DNA of 5,241 nt, from contig JAUVBS010000181.1 of the NCBI GenBank assembly GCA_030591105.1, positions 1 to 5,241 of the forward strand, written 5' to 3'. A program made the translations under genes and the position numbers. Shown in pieces: positions 1 to 5,241 of this stretch (position 1 is its first letter; each line of letters begins with the position of its first letter). The notes under the pieces are model-generated. The model did not search any database. It was given only the letters and a program-made list of their open reading frames with translations, and had not been told where the DNA came from. The DNA is from a bacterium (GTDB lineage Bacteria > Krumholzibacteriota > Krumholzibacteriia > LZORAL124-64-63).

Positions 1-246
1 CAGGCCGGCGTTGACCATGGTCGCAAACTGCCGCGTGAAGACGGCCAGGTCCTTGACACTGATACCCTTTTTCTGCAGGAAGCCGATGTTGATGTCCTTC
101 GGCTTCTTCTTGATCGAGGTTATCGTGATCCGGCGTTTTCGCAGGTATGAGCCGACGGCATTCTTGTCGGCCGCTTCATACTCGCCGGACAGGGTCTCGC
201 CTTTGACGGTCTTGCCCTTCCAGAGATACTTGATGGTGGCGCTCAC
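1..246 (-). CDS. pilC: Type IV pilus inner-membrane platform protein PilC, N-terminal fragment
   Basis: PilC is the polytopic inner-membrane platform (GspF/T2SSF family) that links the PilB and PilT motors to the growing or retracting pilus. Only the first 82 codons lie in the window; the gene runs off the low-coordinate edge. The visible part is the usual cytoplasmic N-terminus: a YLWKGKTVKGE stretch near residues 7-17 (the family's W-x-G-K…G start), a basic K/R-rich stretch at 36-50, and FTRQFATMVNAGL at 70-82, which opens the first T2SSF domain and is highly characteristic of PilC. The start is GTG at 246, chosen because a GAGGAG Shine-Dalgarno lies 7 bases upstream and the first residues align with known PilC starts. 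It begins 32 bases after the pilT stop, so it is very likely cotranscribed with pilB and pilT. Identity is secure; full length and membrane helices cannot be judged here. Confidence 0.95.
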   Translation of the reverse strand, partial: MSATIKYLWKGKTVKGETLSGEYEAADKNAVGSYLRKRRITITSIKKKPKDINIGFLQKKGISVKDLAVFTRQFATMVNAGL

Positions 247-253
247 GGGACTA

Positions 254-259
254 CTCCTC
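254..259 (-). promoter_or_regulatory. Shine-Dalgarno of pilC
   Basis: GAGGAG on the minus strand, 7 bases before the GTG start at 246. The spacing is near optimal and supports a GTG initiation codon for pilC. It sits in the 32-base gap after the pilT stop. Confidence 0.8.
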
Positions 260-278
260 TTTTTCTTGTCGATTCGGT

Positions 279-1355
279 CTAGGTCCGGACCCCGACGGGT
301 TCGCCCAGCATCTGCGACAGCTCGGCCACATCAGCCGACCGGCTTATTGCTTCTTCCATGGTGATCCAATTGTTGATAACGGCCTGGTGCAGCGACTGGT
401 TCATCGTCTGCATGCCGTGTTTCTGGCCGGCCTGCATCAGACCGTAGATCTGATGGGTCTTGTCGTCCCGGATCATGGCCTTGATACCGGGCGTACACAC
501 CATGATCTCCATGGCCAGCACTCGTCCCCCGCCTCGGGAGCGCGGGATCAGCTGCTGAGTCATTACGGACTTCAAGCTGAACGAGAGCTGCGAGCGCACC
601 TGGTTCTGCTGGCCCGAAGGAAAAACATCCACAATGCGATTGATTGTCTCGAAGGTGCTGTTGGTGTGCAGGGTCGCGAGGGCCAGATGTCCGGTCTCGG
701 CGATGGTCAGCGCGGCCTGTATCGTCTCCCTGTCCCGCATCTCACCGATCAGAATCACGTCGGGATCCTGTCGCAGCACGTACTTCAACGCGTTGGTGAA
801 ACTTTTGGTGTCGTTGTTCACTTCGCGTTGGTTGACGATGCACTGCTTGTGCTGATGGACGTACTCGATGGGGTCCTCGATGGTGATGATGTGACCGCTC
901 TGGGTCGTATTGATCGTATCGACCATCGTCGCGAGGGTCGTCGATTTGCCGCTGCCGGTCGGGCCGGTCACCAGTATCAGCCCTTGCGTGCGATTGATCA
1001 GGTCACGGCAGACAGGCGGCAGTCCCAGTTCTTCGAACGTCAAGATCGAGTACGGGATCTGGCGGATCGCCATGGAGGTCACGCCCCGCTGTAAAAATAC
1101 GTTGGCCCGGAAGCGGCTGACCCCCTGCACGCCGAAGGAAAAGTCGAGTTCGCTCTCGTTTTCGAAGCGCTTCTTCTGCTCCTCGTTCAGAATGCTGTAG
1201 GCCAAGCGTCGCGTATCGTCCCCGTTCAACACGGCAAAGTCGGTGCCCGTGATCAGGCCGTCGATCCGTAACTGCGGCGTCAAGCCCGCCGTGATGTGCA
1301 GGTCGCTCGCCTCGCGATTGACCATCTCCTCCAGCAACTCTCGCATCCCTACCAA
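279..1355 (-). CDS. pilT: Type IV pilus retraction ATPase PilT (twitching motility)
   Basis: This is a 358-residue hexameric cytoplasmic ATPase that powers pilus depolymerisation, giving twitching motility and pulling in bound DNA. Length is normal for the family. In order: the N-terminal PAS-like region with ASDLHIT at 16-22 and LRIDG at 29-33; Walker A GPTGSGKST at 131-139; Asp box ITIEDPIEY at 157-165; Walker B DVILIGEMRD at 199-208; His box TGHLALATLHTN at 221-232; and a C-terminal PilT signature, IKAMIRDDKTHQI at 291-303 followed by GMQTMNQSL at 314-322. No catalytic residue is missing. There is no CxxC zinc motif, which separates it from PilB. The start is a TTG at 1355 with AGGAGG 7 bases upstream; an in-frame ATG at 1346 would lie 16 bases from the same site. 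It follows pilB by 22 bases and precedes pilC by 32, consistent with one operon. Confidence 0.97.
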   Translation of the reverse strand: MVGMRELLEEMVNREASDLHITAGLTPQLRIDGLITGTDFAVLNGDDTRRLAYSILNEEQKKRFENESELDFSFGVQGVSRFRANVFLQRGVTSMAIRQIPYSILTFEELGLPPVCRDLINRTQGLILVTGPTGSGKSTTLATMVDTINTTQSGHIITIEDPIEYVHQHKQCIVNQREVNNDTKSFTNALKYVLRQDPDVILIGEMRDRETIQAALTIAETGHLALATLHTNSTFETINRIVDVFPSGQQNQVRSQLSFSLKSVMTQQLIPRSRGGGRVLAMEIMVCTPGIKAMIRDDKTHQIYGLMQAGQKHGMQTMNQSLHQAVINNWITMEEAISRSADVAELSQMLGEPVGVRT

Positions 1356-1362
1356 TGTTCAC

Positions 1363-1368
1363 CCTCCT
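1363..1368 (-). promoter_or_regulatory. Shine-Dalgarno of pilT, favouring the TTG start
   Basis: A full AGGAGG on the minus strand lies in the short pilB-pilT gap. It is 7 bases from the TTG at 1355 and 16 bases from the downstream in-frame ATG at 1346, so spacing favours TTG initiation. A GGTAGGG immediately before the ATG is too close to act as its ribosome binding site. Confidence 0.75.
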
Positions 1369-1377
1369 GGTATCTCG

Positions 1378-3075
1378 TCAGTCGACCACCGTCGTTTCGC
1401 GCAATACTTCCTCGACCGTGGTGATTCCCTTCTCGATTTTGAGTAAGCCATCTTCGCGCAGCGTGATCATACCGTCCTCGCGCGCCTTTTTACGCAGATC
1501 CGCTGTCGAGGAACGGTCAAGGATCATCTCCCGGAGAATCCCCGTGATCGGCATCACCTCGTAGAGCCCCTGCCGTCCCTTGTAGCCGGTGCCGCCGCAG
1601 CGGTTACAGCCCTTGCCTTTGTAAACGACGGTCCCTTTGGCCAGTCCGATACGCGTCAATGCGTCGTCGGGCACCTTGTCCTCTTCCTTGCAGTTGTCGC
1701 AGATGCGGCGGACCAGTCGTTGGGCCATGATCAGGATGGTCGAGGACGCGACCAGAAACGGTTCGATGCCCATATCGACCATACGATTGATGGTCGACGG
1801 CGCGTCGTTGGTGTGTAGCGTCGAGAGCACGAGGTGACCGGTCAGCGCCGCTTTGGTCGCGATACCACCCGTTTCCAGATCGCGGATCTCACCGACCATC
1901 ACGATGTTCGGGTCCTGCCGCAGGAACGCCTTGAGCGACGCCGCGAAGGTCAAGCCGATCGCTTCGCGCACCTGTACCTGATTGATCCCGTCGAGGTTGT
2001 ACTCCACCGGATCCTCGGCAGTCATGATGTTCAGATCGGGATTGTTGAGCCGAGAGAGACACGAGTAGAGCGTCGTCGTCTTACCCGACCCGGTCGGTCC
2101 GGTGACCAGCACCATCCCCCACGGCGCCGCAATCGCATTCATGACCCCTTCGACGGCCGCCGGCTCCATACCGAAGTTGGTCAGATCGAGCATAAGGTTC
2201 GATTTATCCAAAATACGCATCACGACTTTTTCGCCGAAAATGCACGGCAATGTCGAGACACGCAGATCGATCTTCTTGTTGCCGATCTTGATCTTGATAC
2301 GGCCGTCCTGGGGCACGCGACGCTCAGCGATGTCGAGCTCGGACATGATCTTGATACGGCTGGTGATGGCATTCTTGAGTTTTATCGGAGGCTGCATGAC
2401 CTCTTCGAGTATACCATCGACGCGATAGCGTACCCGCATGTGCTGCTCGTACGGTTCGATGTGCACATCGCTCGCCCCCATCTTCACCGCTTCGGCAAGC
2501 AATGTGTTGACGAGTTTGACTACTGGGGCGTTCTGCCCTTCCTGGCCCAGGAGATCGTCGTCATCTTGGTCTTCGACGATCTCGATGTCATCCTCCATGC
2601 CCTCCATGATCGTCGCGAGCGAGTCGCCGGTGGCGTAGAAGTTGTCGATCGCCTTCTTGATGGCAGACTCGGCACAAACTGCTGGCTGGACATCGAAACC
2701 GGTGATGAATTTGATATCGTCGATGGCAAAGATATTACTCGGGTTCGCCATGGCGACGGTCAGGACCCTGCCGCGGCGACCGATCGGCAACACCTGGAAT
2801 TTCCGCGCGACGTCCGGCGGAATCAGGTCGATGCACTCGGTCTCGATCTGTGTTTCCTCAAGGTCGATCACCGTCAGGTTGTACATCTTGGCGAGGAAGT
2901 CGCAGTACTGTTCTTCCTCGACCGCACCGGTGCGAACGAGGGCGTGGCCGAGAGATCCCCCATCTCTCTTCTGGATCTCGGTGGCTTCCTGCAGTTGCTG
3001 TTCGGTGACGAGCTTCGCCTCGAGCATACGCGAGGCGATCTTGTCCCGAACGACCACATTGCTACCGGTATTCAT
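1378..3075 (-). CDS. pilB: Type IV pilus assembly (extension) ATPase PilB
   Basis: This is a 565-residue GspE/PilB-family AAA-like ATPase that drives pilin polymerisation from the cytoplasmic face, docking on PilC. Length is typical. In order: an N-terminal MshEN/T2SSE_N domain at about 10-150, with a degenerate first 24-residue motif (from about 12) and a better-kept second one (SLGHALVRTGAV at 41-52); an acidic linker at about 161-174; ASDVHIEPYE at 201-210 and VRYRVDG at 215-221; Walker A GPTGSGKTT at 326-334; Asp box MTAEDPVEY at 351-359; Walker B IVMVGEIRD at 391-399; His box TGHLVLSTLHTN at 412-423; and a zinc tetracysteine motif, C459/C462 and C490/C493, diagnostic of PilB/GspE and absent from PilT. 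The ATG at 3075 has GAGGAG (3087-3092) 11 bases upstream, slightly long. The overall sequence resembles Myxococcus-type PilB, with pilT and pilC following in the usual order. Type II secretion GspE is less likely given the adjacent pilT. Confidence 0.97.
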   Translation of the reverse strand: MNTGSNVVVRDKIASRMLEAKLVTEQQLQEATEIQKRDGGSLGHALVRTGAVEEEQYCDFLAKMYNLTVIDLEETQIETECIDLIPPDVARKFQVLPIGRRGRVLTVAMANPSNIFAIDDIKFITGFDVQPAVCAESAIKKAIDNFYATGDSLATIMEGMEDDIEIVEDQDDDDLLGQEGQNAPVVKLVNTLLAEAVKMGASDVHIEPYEQHMRVRYRVDGILEEVMQPPIKLKNAITSRIKIMSELDIAERRVPQDGRIKIKIGNKKIDLRVSTLPCIFGEKVVMRILDKSNLMLDLTNFGMEPAAVEGVMNAIAAPWGMVLVTGPTGSGKTTTLYSCLSRLNNPDLNIMTAEDPVEYNLDGINQVQVREAIGLTFAASLKAFLRQDPNIVMVGEIRDLETGGIATKAALTGHLVLSTLHTNDAPSTINRMVDMGIEPFLVASSTILIMAQRLVRRICDNCKEEDKVPDDALTRIGLAKGTVVYKGKGCNRCGGTGYKGRQGLYEVMPITGILREMILDRSSTADLRKKAREDGMITLREDGLLKIEKGITTVEEVLRETTVVD

Positions 3076-3241
3076 ACGGCGTAGAACTCCTCTGGGGTAC
3101 GGCCCATGGGGCGATGGCCTCGACCGCGCCGTACTATCACGGCGCGCCGTCGGCTACGTGCATACCCCGAGCGCCATCCGGTTATCGTCAGTCACCATTG
3201 CAACTTGAGAACGATTTCCGGACGTCGCTCGCCTCGGGAGA
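3076..3241 (-). promoter_or_regulatory. Intergenic region upstream of pilB, probable site of the pil operon promoter
   Basis: This 166-base gap between the ComEA-like gene and pilB is the only non-coding stretch above 50 bases in the window, so it is where a promoter and leader for pilB-pilT-pilC would sit. No convincing promoter is visible. A GATAAC at 3181-3186 (minus strand) resembles a -10 box but has no good -35 at 16-18 bases, and a TTGCAA at 3198-3203 has no -10 at the right distance. The 3' end carries the pilB ribosome binding site, and the middle holds a GC-rich hairpin. The assignment rests mainly on position. Confidence 0.35.
3125..3146 (-). repeat. GC-rich inverted repeat (hairpin) in the pilB leader
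   Basis: Two perfect 8-base arms, CGCGCCGT at 3125-3132 and ACGGCGCG at 3139-3146, flank a 6-base loop. The right arm is also part of a perfect 12-base palindrome, ACGGCGCGCCGT, at 3139-3150, so two alternative structures are possible. On the transcribed (minus) strand no run of T follows the stem, so it is not a classical intrinsic terminator. It could be an mRNA leader stem, a weak or Rho-assisted terminator after the ComEA-like gene, or a protein-binding palindrome. In GC-rich DNA, chance is also possible. Confidence 0.5.
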
Positions 3242-3670
3242 TTACGGTACGTGAGGTGATGAACCGATCTGCGGCGAAGCGCCGGAATCGGCTGGCGCAG
3301 GGTCGAATCGCAGGTGAACTGCGAGGCGCGCACTCAAGATTGAGCCGATCCCGCGGACCCGACAGAGGTCCTCGGCGCGGGCAAAATGCACGCCCTCGGC
3401 CCGGGCCGCGGCGAGTCGACTGGCGAGGACGGGCCCAACGCCCGGTAACAGAGTCAGGCTATCCTCGCTACAGGAGTTGATCGAAAGTCTGCCGATGAGT
3501 TTGCGTACCGGCGCCGGCGTTTCTGTCGCGGGCGGCGGCAACTGACTCGCTAGCCACCCCGGTTCACGCCAGCGGCGGTCCGGTCCGAGCATCAGCTGAT
3601 GGCGGATCGCTCGCCCAGCCAGAATCAACGTCGCCAACAGCAGCAGCCCCGCCGCGGTGCGCCGATTCAC
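3242..3670 (-). CDS. ComEA-like helix-hairpin-helix DNA-binding protein, membrane-anchored or secreted
   Basis: This 142-residue protein has an N-terminal MNRR, a hydrophobic segment at 6-19 (an anchor or signal peptide), a proline-rich linker at about 44-55, and one tandem (HhH)2 domain at about 62-120. The hairpins are LPGVGPVLASRL at 75-86 and VRGIGSILSARL at 105-116. A short C-terminal tail of about 20 residues follows. This is the ComEA layout: a periplasmic or membrane-tethered protein that binds incoming double-stranded DNA without sequence specificity during natural transformation. The usual N-x-A start of the domain reads NSC here, and the only two cysteines are C67 and C103. The GTG start at 3670 is chosen because GGAG lies 7 bases upstream; the frame stays open further, but that would overlap the receptor's 3' end and bury the signal segment. 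It lies 49 bases after the receptor and 166 before pilB. The family is secure; the DNA-uptake role is inferred from domain and neighbours. Confidence 0.85.
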   Translation of the reverse strand: MNRRTAAGLLLLATLILAGRAIRHQLMLGPDRRWREPGWLASQLPPPATETPAPVRKLIGRLSINSCSEDSLTLLPGVGPVLASRLAAARAEGVHFARAEDLCRVRGIGSILSARLAVHLRFDPAPADSGASPQIGSSPHVP

Positions 3671-3677
3671 CCGCGGT

Positions 3678-3681
3678 CTCC
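3678..3681 (-). promoter_or_regulatory. Shine-Dalgarno deciding the start of the ComEA-like gene
   Basis: GGAG on the minus strand, 7 bases before the GTG at 3670, inside the 49-base gap after the receptor stop codon. Only this start places the hydrophobic segment at the N-terminus, as expected for an exported ComEA-like protein. Confidence 0.6.
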
Positions 3682-3719
3682 GGTCAAGGTCTTCCGTCGC
3701 CGGCCCGCGGCAGTTGCGG

Positions 3720-5241
3720 TTACTTGTAAAAAGTCCAGTGCAGACGCCACTGTATCTCGCGTCCCGGCGAGAGAGAACCGGCGGCAAGGCGCAGTGGCTC
3801 GCCGGTCAGGTTGCGGAAGGCCACGGACAGAGTCACGCCGACGAGGCGAAAGCCCAGAAACACATCTTGTTCGGTGATTGACGGTAGGTCGTAGACGCGG
3901 TCGAGACTCCACGGGTCGGACATGGCGCCGCGATGAACCAGGAAGTAGCCGGCCTGCAGGATCCCGTCCCCGTGAAAGAACTGGTTCTCCCAGAGCAGTT
4001 GCAGCGAGCCGTCGAGATCGGGTGGCAGATTTGGCCGAACACCGGCCCGGATGTCGTCCCGACGCCAGGTCGCGGCCACTCTGAGCCTCAGCCACCCCAG
4101 AAACCTCCCACCCCAGGCCGCGCTAGCGGTCACGGTCTGGCCGTTCAGTTGCAGATCGTTAGTCCAGCGTCCGGCCAGAGTGTCGGCCGCACCAGCGGTA
4201 TAGCCGATGCCGTCGCTGAGCCAGCGAGCAGTGCCGACGGCAGCAAGATCGATACCGATGACCCGGCTTTTGAGTTCCAGCTCGGCGCGCCACGTCTGCT
4301 CACGTTGCAGGTCGCGATTCGCCAGGACGTTGGTCGCCCGGCCGGGGACAGCGAAGGTCCACGGTGTCAACAGCTCGTCACTACGCGGCGCTCGACCACC
4401 GCGTTCGAGAGTGACCCGCCACCACGGCCGCTCCCGGTCCTGAGCCACGTCGAGCCAACCGCCGAGCAGCGCACCTCCGTAAGAGTCCCAGTCCAGCTGC
4501 AGGCCGATCACACCGGCCGTACCCGCAAGCCGTACATCGGTGGCCGCCGCCGCGGTCGCTTCACGACCCTTATCCTGGATCGGGCCGGCCGCTGCACCCG
4601 CCCAGGCGCCGGTCTCGCCGGTGTCAGCGAGACGCCAGCCGGCATAGCTGACCGACAAGCGCCGGTGACCGTCACCGGCCAGTTCCAGCCTCAGCCCCTC
4701 GCGGCTGACCTCGATCTTGCGGTCGGCATTGGCAGGGGCCATACTCTCCGTTCCGCGATCCCACTCCACATCGCGGTCAATCCAGAACATGTTGGCCGTT
4801 AGCTTACCGACCCGCGTGGCGTCGTGCCAGGTCACACCGACCAGCTGCGACCAAAGGTCCATGTTCTCACGGTTGTAAGCCGGTAGACTCCACTTGTTCT
4901 TGCGTACGGTTTCAAACTCCACCCCGAATGCGGTGTCGGCGTCGAGACGGTGCCGTAGAGATCCGCGGCCTGAACGATACTTCGCGTGGCCGCGGCCCTC
5001 CTCCGGCAGATCGTATCTGTGGTCGCCCGGTACGCGGAAGTCGTAGCCCTCGTTGTCGAGGATTTCCTCGAACCCGAACGCGAACTGCCACGGCGCCGCG
5101 GGGGTCTGTAGAAAAAGCGCGCGCAGGTAGGTCTCGTGGGGACCCTTGAACCAACGAGTGTCGGCAACCGCTTCATCGGCGTGGTGCGCGGTACCACCTT
5201 CTTCACTGTTGGTCAAATCGATCACGCCATCGGTACCGCCC
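3720..5241 (-). CDS. TonB-dependent receptor-like outer-membrane beta-barrel protein, C-terminal part
   Basis: The frame is open to the window edge, giving 506 visible residues with no convincing start; the GTG at 5225 lacks a signal peptide, so the gene is taken as 5'-partial. The sequence alternates hydrophobic and polar residues, is rich in Trp, Tyr and Arg, and has glycine- and aspartate-rich turns, as in an outer-membrane barrel. Family marks (numbering from the first visible codon) are GRAPRSDEL at 282-290, followed by NRDLQREQTWRAELEL at 308-323, matching the receptor pattern 'RAP…EL … N-x-x-L-x-x-E…E'. The C-terminus has a RNLTGEPLRL segment (476-485), then SPGREIQWRLHWTF (491-504), matching the family's 'NL…PGR…F' ending near the terminal aromatic. 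The first residues (GGTDGVIDL) resemble the last strand of a plug domain, so the plug, TonB box and signal peptide probably lie beyond 5241. The substrate cannot be read from sequence. It runs in the same direction as the ComEA-like gene, 49 bases away, possibly cotranscribed. Confidence 0.75.
   Translation of the reverse strand, partial: GGTDGVIDLTNSEEGGTAHHADEAVADTRWFKGPHETYLRALFLQTPAAPWQFAFGFEEILDNEGYDFRVPGDHRYDLPEEGRGHAKYRSGRGSLRHRLDADTAFGVEFETVRKNKWSLPAYNRENMDLWSQLVGVTWHDATRVGKLTANMFWIDRDVEWDRGTESMAPANADRKIEVSREGLRLELAGDGHRRLSVSYAGWRLADTGETGAWAGAAAGPIQDKGREATAAAATDVRLAGTAGVIGLQLDWDSYGGALLGGWLDVAQDRERPWWRVTLERGGRAPRSDELLTPWTFAVPGRATNVLANRDLQREQTWRAELELKSRVIGIDLAAVGTARWLSDGIGYTAGAADTLAGRWTNDLQLNGQTVTASAAWGGRFLGWLRLRVAATWRRDDIRAGVRPNLPPDLDGSLQLLWENQFFHGDGILQAGYFLVHRGAMSDPWSLDRVYDLPSITEQDVFLGFRLVGVTLSVAFRNLTGEPLRLAAGSLSPGREIQWRLHWTFYK

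Noticed and set aside
387..1094. Plus-strand open frame of 235 codons opposite pilT
   Set aside because: Antisense shadow of pilT, with no recognisable domain; the minus-strand gene explains the region completely.
1378..3075. Type II secretion ATPase GspE instead of PilB
   Set aside because: GspE shares the ATPase motifs and tetracysteine, but the immediately adjacent pilT and the PilC-type N-terminus that follows define a type IV pilus operon.
1834..3084. Long open frame (416 codons) on the plus strand opposite pilB
   Set aside because: It lies entirely antisense to a fully motif-supported pilB, its composition (rich in Arg, Asp, His, Leu) is what the complement of biased GC-rich codons gives, and no protein family is recognisable.
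3125..3150. Intrinsic terminator after the ComEA-like gene
   Set aside because: The stem is strong, but no T-tract follows it on the transcribed strand.
3159..3176. Sigma-54-like promoter (TGGC … TGCA) upstream of pilB on the minus strand
   Set aside because: The GG and GC dinucleotides are separated by 12 bases instead of the required 10, and the rest of the match is weak.
3671..3787. N-terminal extension of the ComEA-like gene to an upstream start at 3787
   Set aside because: It would overlap the receptor's 3' end by 68 bases, place 39 non-conserved residues before the hydrophobic export segment, and ignore the well-spaced GGAG before the GTG at 3670.
3933..4802. Plus-strand open frame of 289 codons opposite the receptor
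   Set aside because: Antisense shadow of the beta-barrel gene, low-complexity Arg/Pro/Gly-rich translation and no family features.

Overview
The window looks like chromosomal DNA from a GC-rich, Gram-negative (diderm) bacterium. An outer-membrane receptor barrel shows that there is an outer membrane. The type IV pilus proteins resemble the Myxococcus/Geobacter-type PilB-PilT-PilC set. I cannot fix the phylum: a deltaproteobacterial-type lineage or an FCB-group candidate phylum would both fit, and this is an impression from family knowledge, not a search result. All five genes are on the minus strand, so transcription runs from high to low coordinates. Coding density is high, with no RNA genes, mobile elements or CRISPR repeats.

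In transcription order the layout is as follows. (1) 5241-3720: the C-terminal part of a TonB-dependent receptor-like outer-membrane barrel, cut by the window edge near the expected plug/barrel junction. (2) 3670-3242: a small ComEA-like helix-hairpin-helix DNA-binding protein with an N-terminal membrane segment, 49 bases after the receptor. (3) 3241-3076: a 166-base intergenic gap with a GC-rich hairpin. It is the only gap large enough for a promoter and leader. (4) 3075-1378: pilB, the pilus extension ATPase. (5) 1355-279: pilT, the retraction ATPase. (6) 246-1: the first 82 codons of pilC, the inner-membrane platform protein.

pilB, pilT and pilC are separated by only 22 and 32 bases, each with its own Shine-Dalgarno sequence, and are almost certainly one operon. 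Together they are the motor of a type IV pilus: PilB drives assembly, PilT drives retraction and PilC couples the ATPases to the fibre. A ComEA-like protein just upstream is what a natural-transformation or DNA-uptake apparatus would need, since pilus retraction brings DNA across the outer membrane and periplasmic ComEA holds it. Whether the receptor takes part in this is open.

The window is mostly well-understood biology. The less ordinary points are the receptor/ComEA/pilus-motor gene order, a ComEA-like protein with a Cys in the usual Ala position of its N-x-A motif, a PilB whose first MshEN motif is degenerate, an aspartate-rich PilB linker, and the frequent use of GTG or TTG starts.
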